DNA from: Arion vulgaris
Taxonomy: Eukaryota > Mollusca > Gastropoda > Stylommatophora > Arionidae
Assembly (NCBI GenBank): GCA_020796225.1
Contig: CM036761.1
Coordinates: forward strand, 37,813,928-37,877,927
Reading direction: 5' to 3'
DNA length: 64,000 nt
Shown one piece after another: positions 20,946 through 31,819 of this stretch. The translations under genes and the position numbers were made by a program. The first letter of the stretch is position 1, and every line of letters begins with the position of its first letter. The notes under the pieces were generated by a model. It had not been told where the DNA came from. It saw only the letters and a program-made list of their open reading frames with translations, and did no database searches.

Positions 20946-21972
20946 ACAGACAGGCACAATATGCAACACCCTGCCCACACCAGGACAAGTCCCAGGCCAC
21001 ATGACCACACCAAGAAAAAAGGCCAATACGCCCTGATATAACCAAGAAGACATATGTCTTAGGTTGAAAGGTGCGTGCCTCGGCCACATAGAGGCTTAAT
21101 TCACCACCTAACAAACATAACAAGAAATCAAACTTGTATTACAGGGACGTCAGTAACTTAAGCGATAGTCAGCTCGAACACAAACCCAAGAGTACCTGGT
21201 TCAAAAAATTCGCGGTGGGCAGTTTGTAAGAAAATTTATTTCCGTGGATTCTTAGGAACTGTAAAAATACATCCCATCGCTCAGAAATCAATTGCAAACT
21301 ACTGAACGTATAAATGGGGCTTAGAAAATCGACGACTCGTTTACTGTGGTTGATGGCTACGTCCTGGAAAGGATATGTCACGATTTTCATTTTCACATAA
21401 GTAAATAAAGCTAATTAAGCCGTTAAACGAGTCAAGCCGTATTTGCCAAGAATGTTTTCCTTTGTTGCTGGCATGCTCTAGTCATAACGTCGTTGTAGTC
21501 ATTACAGCTACATGTTCAAAACAAAGTTACATGAAATATTTTTTCTGAACTGTTTCCGAACATGTGCTTAGCGGAATAATTTTCCTGCTGTTTCCAAGAG
21601 CATAGTTTCGACAACTAGCCATGCCTCATTTGTCAATTTTATGAGTACAATACATTTGAATAACCGTAGCTAAGAAAATGAATGAGGTGTTTCTTACCTC
21701 ATATTGAACTTCACGTGATGCACGCACAAAATATACTTAGTGAAGAAACATATGCCGTTATCTCAAACAGAATTAATGTATATGTACGAACTTCAGGTCC
21801 CAACCTTTTCTGTTTCTAGAGTTTCTAGTTTAACAAGACATTATTTCGTTACAAAACCCCCGAATGAAATAGTTAAACATTTGCACAATCCAGTTCAGAG
21901 TTGAATTGTTCCAGATTATGAGTATGGAAGGATGAGTACGACTTAGCTGCTTAGTACATAATGTTATTGTTA
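20946..21972. other. No recognisable feature
   Basis: Intron between the minisatellites and the Tc1-type transposon. No repeats of the window's families and no exon seen. Confidence 0.5.
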
Positions 21973-24161
21973 TAGTCTGTCCATTAATTCGTGAGCACGT
22001 TTGAAATTGATTTTCTCGAAAACTACCTGTTGGATCTCAGTGATTTTTGCATGCAGCCTTAGAATATCCATGACGCTAAAATAAAGCTAACCAGTAGTCC
22101 GTAGATGCTACGGATTTTGCACATCGGCAAATTCCTTTGATCTTTTATGACAATTGCAAATACAGGGGCTCACATTTTAGATTTTACAGTATCCCTAGAA
22201 TTTGTCCATGTCATTTCTTTTCATAGGTGTATCTCCATATTAACTTGATAGGTCAAGTAATTAAGTGTGTTGCCCTTTATGTGCAATCGTGAACTTGGAT
22301 ACAATATGCAACAGTTAGTCCTCTCCTTCGGTCACCATTAGACCCCAGGGTGTCTTAACTTCACCACAAATTGTATGATGGTAGACGCATTTGGATATGG
22401 AAATGTATACGTTGCTATTTCTCAGTCTGTAATCAAAATATGATTTGTATCATCCCGAATCTGACGATTCCATGAGGTTGATAATTGTTACTGGCTGGAC
22501 AAATTGTAATCCATCTCGGTGCCAGTACTCGTCTTCCTCTCGGAGCACATGTTCAACACACTTCTTCCAGAACTGCATGTCTATCATTGAGAAGGACTCA
22601 CGTGTCAGAACTTCAACATCACACATTTTAAACGTCCTGTTCTGTTCGGCAACTTGCCCTTTTACTTTAGCCCAGACAAGCTCTATCGGATTGAGGTGAG
22701 CATAATATGGAGGTAGTCGCAAAGACGTGTGGCCGTATTCCGCAATGATTTTGTCAATATGAAACACCTTTGTCTTATTTGTCATCCTCACCAGGTGCAA
22801 CAACTCGGGTTTCAAATATGTATCATCGAAGCTGACATTTTCCTTAGCAAGCCAAGTCCTAATTTGATCTTTTGTATTTGATGCAGTTGGTACTTTGTCT
22901 TCCGCTGATACTGCGTTGTGATAGGATGCATTATCCATTACCAAGCATGATGGTCTATTTAGAATTGGAAGTAGATCTTTCTCCATCCAGTGCCTGAAAA
23001 TATGTCCATTCATTTCTGTGTGGTAGTCCCTACCGTGTCGGTACTTTTTGATTGGAAAATAAGTCCAGCGTCATGGACAAGACCTTCTTCACTACTTCCT
23101 GCATGTGTTAGTATAATACGCTGGCCTTTGCTGCTTGGTATTTTTCTTTTCTGTTCACCGTCTACTGATTGCCATTCTTTAGCATTGGTGTGGTGAGCAT
23201 TGACCCAGGATTCGTCCAAATATACAATATCATAGCATTGCCTCCGCCGCTCACGGATCTGCCTCAGGTATTTACTTCGGCAGCAATTAAATGTGGCTTT
23301 TCACAAATAATATTCCTGCCGCCTATAGTTTTCTGAAGGTGAAGCCGGCGGCTCTTACAATTTTTCATGAGTACTTTTAGAAATGTCTATGCTGCAATCT
23401 GATTGCAGTTTTAATTTCAGTTTCCTGAGAGTAACAAGTTGATTTGTCGCAAACATTTTCAAGAGCCCCGTCTTATGACATCTGTGTCAAAGTCGTCAAT
23501 TGTTCTTTTCCTTCCTTGCTTGACATTAGTGCACTTTGTGTCCTGTTTAATCCATCGGGAAAAGGATTCTCTATTCAGACCAAGCGCCAGTTGCGCTCGT
23601 TTCTCAGGGTTATGAATATCGCAATATAGATGACCTCTCTTAGATTCCCTACTGAAGTGTTGGTATAGTAAAACTGTAACCTTCTGTATTGTTATAAATG
23701 TGCACTTCAGACTCATTATGAATGTGATATCAATGTCAGTTTTGATAAGCCAACAAATATGATACAATAGCTTCATACAAATAGCGAGATACGCCTATAA
23801 CTATACAACGGTATCCCAATTATAACGTCATATGCTTTCCGCGTTCAAAGTCGACTGGGTTAGGTGCACGGGATTTCGTGAAATTGTTGTATACTCACGA
23901 TATTTCTATGTTACCATAATGTATTTTTTGAACAACGCGTCTGTGTACCGTAGATCTGTTACTATTGTGTACAATCCGGTTAGGTTGATTTTAATATAAC
24001 CTGAAGAAGAAATATTTCAAACTACATCAAATTTTCTTGGAAAAAATATTTCTTAGCGTCATGGATATTCTAAGGCTGCTTGCAAAAAAATCACTGAGAT
24101 CCAAGAGGTAGTTTTCGAGAAAATCAATTTCAAACGTGCTCACGAATTAATGGACAGACTA
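21973..24161 (-). mobile_element. Tc1/mariner-type DNA transposon, ~107-bp TIRs, TA TSD
   Basis: The left end TAGTCTGTCCATTAATTCG (21973) is repeated inverted at the right (CGAATTAATGGACAGACTA, ending 24161). Similarity continues for about 107-109 bp to GACGCTAA (22079) / TTAGCGTC (24053) with only a few substitutions and one 2-base length difference. TA flanks both ends (21971-21972, 24162-24163), as expected for IS630/Tc1/mariner elements. The transposase pseudogene lies inside on the minus strand. Total 2189 bp. A hAT-like MITE sits 18 bp downstream. Confidence 0.92.
22450..23776 (-). pseudogene. DDE transposase of the Tc1/mariner-type element, frameshifted
   Basis: The N-terminal block has GRKRTIDDFDTDVIRRG, resembling the conserved DDFD..IRR part of the DNA-binding region. 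The catalytic part shows YLDESWVNAHHT (first Asp), CLVMDNASYHNA (second Asp) and YYAHLNPIELVWAKVKG (Glu). By my count 83 residues separate the second Asp and the Glu, far more than the 34-37 of classic Tc1 or mariner. The frame is broken near 23290 and again at an A-run near 23046; the last 187 residues are open to a stop at 22450. Probably inactive but fairly recent. Alternative family: the DD82E ('Sailor') group, recalled from memory. Confidence 0.88.
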
Positions 24162-24179
24162 TAGAACTATAGATTTATA

Positions 24180-24353
24180 CAGGACAGTGCTGTATATTTT
24201 CTCAGTGTGATGCAAGTCTTCGAAATCCTGCCCTTAATTTGTTTTTCTTTAAAATAATCTTCAACTGTGATTTTTATTTCGCTGCTTATGCCGCCCCCTT
24301 ACGGTACCGCCTGATGCGGTCGCCTCTCTGTTTTATAGCACGAAACGGCCCTG
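24180..24353. mobile_element. hAT-like MITE-1, 8-bp TSD
   Basis: Flanked by GATTTATA at 24172-24179 and 24354-24361, exact. Ends CAGGACAGTGC and GAAACGGCCCTG. The middle has TCAGTGTGATGCAAGTCTTC, as in the copies at 14623 and 42261. Confidence 0.9.
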
Positions 24354-24504
24354 GATTTATATATTGATGGATATATATGTAGATTTAAAGATAAATGAAT
24401 GGTAGAAATTTAGATACATGATAATGCAGTTCCAATTATAAATATACAAGTACATTGTGTCGTTACTGACTGTAATATAGCTTTTAATGTGGTGTAGCTC
24501 GCAT

Positions 24505-24797
24505 TTGTGGTGCCGGAGCCCGCAAGGGTAGCAAAGAATAGTACCACTGCAATCTACAAGGCTTGTCGTAAGAGGCGATTGATGTAGGGGCCTAGGGAAG
24601 CTACCCTAGAAAATAATGGTTTGATGGCATAGTAGAATCCTGTCAAACAGCAAAAATAACTATCATAAAATTCACTAGAATACTTGTAGGCGCATTACTG
24701 ACACAACACACAATCGCTTTTCGGCTCAGATCACATACAATTCACACAGAGTGGTTGTTCACATGTGGAGCGTTCAAAGAAGAAGAGAAAGAAGGGA
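24505..24797 (+). mobile_element. SINE-B chimera carrying a LINE segment
   Basis: Head (GTGGTGCCGGAGCCCGCAAG) and tail (GGCTCAGATCACATACAAT to TTCAAAGAAGAAGAG) are SINE-B, but the central part expected to read GCAGAAATCGGATGTGCTG is replaced at about 24616-24681 by TTTGATGGCATAGTAGAATC and following bases, which match the end of the GAA-tailed LINE (17373-17434). Confidence 0.7.
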
Positions 24798-24837
24798 GGC
24801 GGTGTAGGACAGAGGGACATGTGCATGTGAAATTTAA

Positions 24838-25360
24838 TGATCGCATAGCTAGTGCAGTGGTAGTGAAGCATGACCGTATAGCTAGTGCAGTGGTAGTGAA
24901 GCATGACCATATAGCTAGTGCAGTGGTAGTGAAGCATGACCATATAGCTAGTGCAGTGGTAGTGAAGCATGACCGTATGCTACATGACCGTAAGCTAGTG
25001 CAGTGGTAGTGAAGCATGCCGTAGCTCATGCGTATAGCTAGTGCAGTGGTAGTGAAGCATGACCGTATACTGCCTAAGCTGTACAGTGGTAGTGAAGCAT
25101 GACCGCATGTTACTGACCTTGTTAGCTAATGATGTAGTGAATCATGACCTGTGTTACATGACCGTATAGCTGGTGCAGTGGTAGTGAATGCATTGACGCA
25201 TGGTACATGACCGTATAGCTAGTGCAGTGGTAGTGAAGCATGACCGTATAGCTAGTGCAGTGGTAGTGAAGCATGACCGCATAGCTACATGACCGTTAAG
25301 CTAGTGCAGTGGTAGTGAAGCATGACCGTATAGCTAGTGCAGTGGTAGTGAAGCTATAAC
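24838..25360 (+). repeat. 33-bp minisatellite from a SINE-I head, beside exon 3
   Basis: About 14 variable units of CGTATAGCTAGTGCAGTGG plus TAGTGAAGCATGAC. The left edge, ATTTAATGATCGCATAGC, aligns with the SINE-I copies ATTTAATGGCTGCATGGC (51650) and CTTAATGGCCGCATGGC (50696). It ends 65 bp before the acceptor of the VGLUT exon at 25425. Frames reading HCTSY or SAVVVKHD units are not proteins. Confidence 0.8.
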
Positions 25361-25424
25361 AATTGTTAACTGTTTGTTTCCTAAATTATTTTATAATTCT
25401 TAACATTTTTTCTGTGTGTTTCAG

Positions 25425-25511
25425 GATCCTATGCTGGAGCTGTGCTAGGAATGCCATTGAGTGGGATACTAACTAGGTACATTGGCTGGCAGTCTGGATT
25501 TTATTGCTTTG
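25425..25511 (+). CDS. VGLUT: VGLUT exon (helix 5 and start of helix 6)
   Basis: The acceptor is at 25423-25424 behind a TTTTTTCTGTGTGTTTC tract and the donor GTAAGT at 25512. Entry and exit are both phase 1: GA completes a glycine, 28 codons follow, and a final G opens the next glycine. It reads [16 protein letters not shown], then [18 protein letters not shown] and MPLSGIL match helix 5 of VGLUTs. A 33-bp SINE-derived minisatellite (24838-25360) ends only about 65 bp before the exon. A SINE-F begins about 35 bp after it. Confidence 0.95.
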
Positions 25512-25544
25512 GTAAGTATTCGTCATTAACTCAGAGTATACACA

Positions 25545-26430
25545 CTCTCAAAGAGATCTATTGGACATAGAGGTAAGGTGCTCACCTCTTGTAGCAAAGG
25601 TACTTGGTTCGCTCCCTGCATGATATTTTTCCAGATATCCCTGATCTCAGTGTGAGATAAAGTTGATAGTCCTATCGGAGATGGACGATAAAACGTAAGT
25701 TCTGTGTTCAATTGGATCACGTAAAATGATCATTCTTCTTCTTCTTCATCCTTCGCCCCTAGGGAAGCATAGGTCCGCAACCAAGACCTTCCAAGCCCGC
25801 CTATCCAAGGCCATCTTTTCCAGATCTCGCCACTCTCTCCCCGTCCTCTTGCATTCCATCTTTAACTCCCGTCTCCAGGTGTTTCTGGGTCTTCCCTTAC
25901 CTCTATTGTCCTGGGGGTTCCATTGTAGAGCCTGTCTCGCGATGCTGTCAGGGGTTTCCTCAGTGTGTGTCCTATCTATCGCCACCTTCTGCTATTTATC
26001 TCCTGTTCCACCTGCCGTTGTCCTGCCCTATACCACAGTTCTCTGTTTGTGGTCTTGTCATACCATCTCAAATGGAGTATCCAGCGTAGGCATCTATTGA
26101 TGAATGTCTGCAGATTTTTGGTGTTCACCTTAGTCGTTCTCCATGTCTCCGCTCGATACAGAAGGATGATTGGCAGTTCAAAATGGAGAAGAGCAGTCTG
26201 GAAAGCCACTGTCTGCGTAAAATTCATTAGAAAAGAGTAAACAAAATAAATATTTTACAAAATATCCTCACCATCTTTAAAATTACACAGGGGACACTTC
26301 CTGTAGATATGTAGCTCGTGCAATGCAGCTGTGATATTGCTGTGTAAGAAATAGATTTGAGCACACATGGTTACTCATCGAAGTGCAATGATGATGGTCC
26401 TATCAATCAAACAATCAATCAATCAATCAC
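25545..26430 (+). mobile_element. SINE-F split by an antisense LINE
   Basis: The 5' part (25545-25735) has the tRNA-like region and ATCCCTGATCTCAGTGTGAG; the 3' part (about 26170-26430) resumes at CAGTTCAAAATGGAGAAGAG and runs to a (TCAA)n tail. In the intact copy at 39843 these parts are contiguous. The interruption is the LINE 25736-26169. Confidence 0.8.
25736..26169 (-). pseudogene. RTE-like LINE C-terminus inside SINE-F
   Basis: The minus strand reads LLYRAETWRTTKVNTKN, FINRCLRWILHLRWYDK, then DSIARQALQWNPQDNRGKGR and PRNTWRRELK, a clear LINE C-terminus. One frame break near 25980. The TTC repeats at the left are its minus-strand GAA tail. Target duplication is imperfect (ATGATCATT versus ATGATT). 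Confidence 0.8.
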
Positions 26431-26497
26431 TCAGTACACACCCTAAAACTTCTTGATCTGCTGTATCCTATGCTGAATCATACATAAAATCATCAAA

Positions 26498-26766
26498 TTC
26501 TTCTTCTTCTTCTTCTAACCATCCATATGGATCACATGCTAAACCACTATTTGTGATTTGTATGTGATCTGAGCCTAAGAGCGATGGTACGTTGTGCCAG
26601 TTATGCGCCTACAAGTAGGCCAGCACATCCGGTTTCTGCGGCGTTTTTTTAATTACTCCGGTAGCTTCCTAAGGCCCCCACTTCAGTCACCTCTTACGAC
26701 ATGACTTGCAGGTCACAGTGTTACTATTATTTGCTCCCCTTGCGAGTACCGACAACACACAGCCGA
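26498..26766 (-). mobile_element. SINE-B copy
   Basis: TTCTTCTTCTTC tail side, then AGCCTAAGAGCGATGGTACG, AAGTAGGCCAGCACATCCGG and CTTGCGAGTACCGACAACAC. Full length; no clear target duplication. Confidence 0.8.
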
Positions 26767-27411
26767 AGCATTAACTGAATCTTGTACATAACTATTTTTC
26801 AAATGAAATAATTTGGCACATGAGGTGTCTTTCTGTCTTGTAAGAGTTAAGACATGTTTGTAAAGTTGTATATCTATCTATGTACTTACCAATCATTCAC
26901 AACTATATGTCTTATGGTGATGGAAAGAGAATAAAGCAGATAAAGAGAATAAAGAGAGAAAGGAATGAGAAGAATGGAAGAAAAGCAAGAAACTGGATGG
27001 ACAAAGAGAGATCATGCAAAGATAAAGAAAAGGAAATGCAACTTTAAAAGATGATCTCTGAAAGAAAAAATCATATTGAAAAACAAAAACAAAAAACTCA
27101 TTTTAAAACCGAAATCTTCTGTCGTCATCTTTTCAATCTGCAATCCTATCCGGAAACACGCCTCCTCCAGGATGAATCCTTAGTGGCTTACAGACGGGAT
27201 AAAACTTGAAGAATCACTTCGTCTGAAGTCGCTTCAAAGTATTTCACAATAATTACTTTAGCTTTATACTTTGCAGTAGTCCATGTTGAAGTAAGTTGTG
27301 ATTGTGTTCACTAGACTTAGTAATACGCTACTTTTGAAATATTTGTTTTTGTGGGAGATTATATTTTCTTTATATCCATCTAATAATTATATATTTAATG
27401 TTACTTGTAGA
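26767..27411. other. No recognisable feature
   Basis: Purine-rich patch (26920-27080) of AAAGAGAA character and otherwise ordinary intron. Confidence 0.45.
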
Positions 27412-27420
27412 TGTTATAAT

Positions 27421-27838
27421 CTTCTTCTTTTGTCGTCATACTGCTGCTGCCTGGTTGTTGCTCAGTATGGTGGTTTTCTGTTTCTGTTTTGCGCTGTTCT
27501 AGTGAATTTTGTGATAGTAATTTTTGCTGTTGGACAGGATTTTACTACGCCATCTAACTATTTTTTTCGTGGTCTTCTTCTTGACATCTTTCCTGATGTT
27601 ATGTTATAGAAGAATGTATACTGTGGAGTGTGGATGCAGTCTTATTAAGTGGCCAAAATCACTTCCTTCTTTATTTCTCAAGGTAATTATAGCAAGGTTC
27701 TGTGCCAACTGTCTTTCTTACGCTGATGTTGGTGACTCTTTCTTTTCTGGTATTGTTGGCAACTTATTCTAGGTATCGCATTTTACAAGTAGTTATTTGT
27801 GCGACTGTGCTTTTCTCATTGTCCATGTTGTTATACAT
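27421..27838 (-). pseudogene. GAA-tailed RTE-like LINE 3' end, antisense
   Basis: Parallels 1175-1615 and the reverse of 43299-43744: CTTCTTCTTTTGTCGTCATAC tail, TTTTTTCGTGGTCTTCTTC, ACGCTGATGTTGGTGACT. Flanked by TGTTATA on both sides (27412-27418, 27839-27845), a weak target duplication. Frame destroyed. Confidence 0.75.
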
Positions 27839-27948
27839 TCTACAAATATGATACATGATATCGATAATGGAAATAAGAAATTACAGTAAAACTATATACC
27901 AAATAAAAAATATCAAAACACATTAAGTTATGAAACAAGTGCAATGTC

Positions 27949-28190
27949 TATGGGTTATTAGATTCATTGAAAAACATAGACTAAAATGGTTTGGCCACTG
28001 GTGAGAATAACCCGAATACACCAGTTGCAAGAGCGTAAAACATGAAAATAGAAATTAGAGGAAGGGGCAGACAAAGAGAAAGATGGATTGATGGAGGTAC
28101 AGACATTTTTAAAACTTCACAATACAACGGCATATCAAGCGGCAGAACGTGCACCATCTCGGAAACTGATCATCAGTTAAACCTGCAACG
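27949..28190 (+). pseudogene. LINE C-terminal fragment
   Basis: LKWFGHW, then GRGRQRERWIDGG in broken frames, then an AAERAPSRK-like end. The sequence TGGTTTGGCCACTGG corresponds to the 'WFGHL' motif of the family. Confidence 0.6.
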
Positions 28191-28227
28191 CTAAAATGCA
28201 TTAAGCAGAGAAGAATAAGAAAGAAAG

Positions 28228-28445
28228 AATATCTACCTTCGTAGGGGTTCTTGTCTCTCGACAACTCTCACTCTCCTTTGTGCATTTTATCAGTTTTGAC
28301 GTAGATCTCCCATCTAACCTAGATGTCTGACCCTCCAACATCGTATCTGCCTTCCTTTATCTCTTCTTCCCTGTGTTTTTCCAATTGTCACTAAATTTTA
28401 CAAATGCTCTTTCCGCATTATGTTGTCGAAGAACATTGGTTTCCT
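28228..28445 (-). pseudogene. LINE 3' end, antisense, diverged
   Basis: Distant relative of 12140-12360: TCTCGACAACTCTC, TGACCCTCCAACATC, TATGTTGTCGAAGAAC. Confidence 0.5.
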
Positions 28446-28499
28446 AATTCTTTTCCTTGTTATCATTTTACGATAAGGGCAAGCCTCTTCTAAAAGCTA

Positions 28500-29570
28500 A
28501 TCATTTGTTGTTTTTTCCCCCCGCTTTCATTTTATTTTCAGATTTCTTCTGTAAAACTACATCTCTATTGTTTCTAACAATTTTATTAATTATGTGTTAA
28601 TGATTCTCTGGAATACAGAAGTATTGGTTCGAAATGGCACTGGAGTATTCTTGACCACAATGTGTTATAATAGTGTTATTAGACATAAAAGCACACGAGG
28701 AAAATCAATGGTTCTATACGAAAAACGATATAAACACACTGATACAGATGGTGGTTAATGGATGGATGTCTAATTGATATAATTAAATTTCAACTGCAGA
28801 TTTCTTGGTTAAGGCAGTTAGACGTTCAACTACTAATTATCATTTTCAGTGTAGTTATGCTGTGTTCCACACATACCAATCGTTTTGTATCACATATTAT
28901 CTTGTACCATGTGCTTGATGAAGGCTTTTAGTAGAAATGTCACCCGTTTTACTTTTGGTGCTGTGTAAAATACTGTATTCCGTGTTTTGAAATTTTCCCT
29001 TAAACGTAAAACTTGCAATATGATTGTTGGTCGCTTTTATGAAACCTACCAGAAGTCATCCAGAGAAACTTTTTGTTTGTCTACGAGCAAATGAGTAATC
29101 AGTCATCCCATAGCTACTGGACATCCTGGTTACAGTAATCCGATCATATTAAAGAAATGATCGTAACAGATTTGTTTTGTTGCTCGTTATAATTGTTCAG
29201 TTAGTTCTTTGTTGCCTAATTGGTTGTAACAGTTTGACTAATATATCATTTGTGTTTAACATAACTTTCTATCTCCTTATCTCTTTCAGTTGTCAATATT
29301 TTACTCAATTTTGTACAATTTCTTGAATAATTGTCATCCTATCGATTCATTTGAAAGTGACATATGTCTGTAGCTTTTATTTCGAAACGTTTATTACATT
29401 TTGCTTCAATGTGACTACTTGTACACAAGTTGGACAATTTTCTACTTGAAAGAGAACTTGTTCATGACCTTTATATAGCCTTAATGTACGTACCATGAAG
29501 ATGAAATAGTTGGTTTCCTAAAAAAATCCATACCTAGATCGTCAGTAGATTTTACAGTTACGTAGATCAT
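28500..29570. other. No recognisable feature
   Basis: AT-rich intron without a repeat family member or exon that I can identify. Confidence 0.5.
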
Positions 29571-29574
29571 ATTG

Positions 29575-29700
29575 TTACTGAATCTACGGAGTTCGTGCTT
29601 TGTGCAACACTCTCAACGGATGACGTGCTATTTCTGCTGACAGGGACGGAGCCATATTGGAAAACCCGGTGCGAGGAAGTTAATCCTTTGCCTTGGACAC
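29575..29700 (+). mobile_element. SINE-G body fragment
   Basis: TACGGAGTTCGTGCTTTGTG, GACGTGCTATTTCTG and GACGGAGCCATATTGGAAAA; head missing. Confidence 0.75.
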
Positions 29701-30059
29701 TTTTATATAACATGTATATCAATGTATTTCAACCGGTCGAACACCCACCTATGGACGTTTCAATATGTCTGAAAGACGTTCTGATGTATAGCTACAATTG
29801 AAATTCGCTACTTTCATATGTGTTGGCAAGAAACAATATGAAATAATTACATAATGAAATCCCATCATATAGCATGTAACACGATAGGTTTTGTTCCCCT
29901 AGACTCCTATTTAGTATTTCAATGTTTCCAAATGCAAGATCTGATAAAGAAATGTTATGTTTTTTTGGAAAACTCGATAGAGAAATAGAGACATAGTGTA
30001 ACAAGCAAATGCAGTGACCTACCAGCTGGCACCATTACTACAACACCAAAAGATCAAGA

Positions 30060-30480
30060 AGAAAGTGTAAAGACAGATGATAAAAAGTATTTTCCTACTA
30101 ACACTTTGTTATAAGTGCCAAACTTGGTCTCTTGCAGCAACACACCACAGAAAGCTCACCAAGTGTGAAGTGAAATGCTTGAGGAAGGCAGTGGGAGTCA
30201 CCAGGAAAGACAGACTACGAAATGAGGATATCATAAGTAGGGTGGTAATAACTTCATGCATCGAATACATCGAAATACAACAAATGCAGTGGTTTGAACA
30301 TTTAATGAGAATGAAATAAAACCAACCACCAATAACAGCATACAATAAGAAGAGTTCGGGTACTAGAGCTAAGGAAGACCACGAAAAAGATGGATAGACA
30401 ATATCAAGACCACTCTTCATAAACACGGATATAACACAACAAGGGCGACTTATCTGGCCCTAGAACGCAAATTAAAGTTC
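30060..30480 (+). pseudogene. RTE-like LINE C-terminal region
   Basis: Reads MIKSIFLLTLCYKCQTWSL, KCEVKCLRKAVGVTRKDRLR, then YIEIQQMQWFEHLMRM, parallel to FIPTLCYQSQTW...KQRMKWF in 43299-43744 but diverged. Downstream the frame decays (GKPRKRWIDNI-like sequence near 30377). Confidence 0.75.
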
Positions 30481-30489
30481 TCATCCCTA

Positions 30490-31105
30490 CGCTTAACGGC
30501 AAGAGTGGACAGCCAATTACATCTTCCACCTGGGAATAGACAATAGACAGTAGAGGTTTTTTGGAGGCTTCCATTGTAAAGTTACCCAAGTCAGATTTGA
30601 GGCTTGACGAGGTTTAGAGGTATGTGCAGGTGGATTATACTAATATGTCTTAAAGAAGTATGGGTGAAGGAGTGAAGTTTTAAAATAATAGTTGTCAAAC
30701 GCGGACGCTGCTATTATCAAAGCATTGGCGTCATACTTTAAATCAAGAAAGGTAGTGTAACTCCCCACCCCATCCTGTTCTGAAAAATGACTCTCTGACA
30801 AAACAATTTTATGTGAATCTGGTCTTCTTCATTAGCAAGTTATAAACTACTAACTAAATTTAAAAAAAATATATTTAGCCCTCCACCCGGTAAAATGTAT
30901 GTGGACGCCCATGTATCAAGGTTGAAAAACGCAGATGTTTATCGCTGCATGGTTTGTATGTTGCCATAATATCTAGGGATATGAAAAACAAAAACCTAAA
31001 TCAAAGTTCTACTCTTGAGTTCATCGATGGAGTCTCTTAATTCCATATTTCAAATGATTGGAGTTCCTACACATTACATTATTAATATTCAGCTCCTAAT
31101 TTAGA
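30490..31105. other. No recognisable feature
   Basis: Intron; nothing recognised. Confidence 0.45.
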
Positions 31106-31111
31106 TTTCTT

Positions 31112-31808
31112 GGGGAGAAAGATGAAAATATCTTCGTATCAACTTTTGCTAGAGTCTGTCTACACGGATGGATCGGTAGTTCGTCACGAAAAGTCTGCAT
31201 TGGCCTTCTCTGCAAGCTCATGTGGCAAAATGGTCAAGGAAGCCAGTGGTGCATTTAGTATGACAACAAGCAGCATGACAATGGAAGTACTGGCGGTGAC
31301 CAATGCACTACTCTGGCTAGAGTCACAAAACTACACTCATGCGTGCATTCTGAGTGACTCATTGAGTATGATCCGAAAGGTGTAGGCCGGTTCGGTGCGC
31401 AGACAATGGACTGAATCACTGCAGGCGTCAACAATTTGCAGAATTACACTTGTCTTTGTTCTGGGGCACATGGGTGTCGTTGGCAATGAGAGAGCAGACA
31501 GACTGGCTGGCTCTGCCGCTATATCAGAGGGCCAGCCAATGGACATAGCTGACATCATGAACACCCTCATATAGCGTGGCCGCAGAAAAGACCTTCATCT
31601 AAACCAATCCACGTCAACTACTAGATTGCGAGAACTGGGTTTGAAGATTGGTGTGGCAAGAAAAGAACGGTACAACAGGTATACGAGTAGGCTCATCAAT
31701 CAAAATAGAACTGGTACGGTCAGTCGCTGGACGCTGTTGGGTATATTGCGAAGGAGATCGGAGCGTCTATGGACATGTCCGGAGTGCTATGAAGATATTC
31801 TAAACTGA
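31112..31808 (+). pseudogene. RNase H domain of a LINE ORF2
   Basis: Shows all four acidic positions of RNase HI-like domains in order: VYTDGS, TMEVLAVTNALLWL, ILSDSLSM and GVVGNERADRLAGSA. An in-frame TAG at 31383 follows SMIRKV, another stop follows MNTLI, and the end block RSERLWTCPECYEDILN is open to its stop. The 3' end is AACTGAAACTGAAACTG, a possible (ACTGAA)n tail. RNase-H-bearing non-LTR elements of the I/Nimb type fit; the reverse transcriptase part is absent. Confidence 0.8.
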
Positions 31809-31819
31809 AACTGAAACTG

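Noticed and set aside
24731..25029. Frames with HCTSY or DRIASAVVVKH repeats
   Set aside because: Translations of the 33-bp SINE-derived array.
31112..31808. Host RNase H1 gene
   Set aside because: Lacks the N-terminal hybrid-binding region and exon structure, has in-frame stops, and resembles LINE-encoded RNase H.
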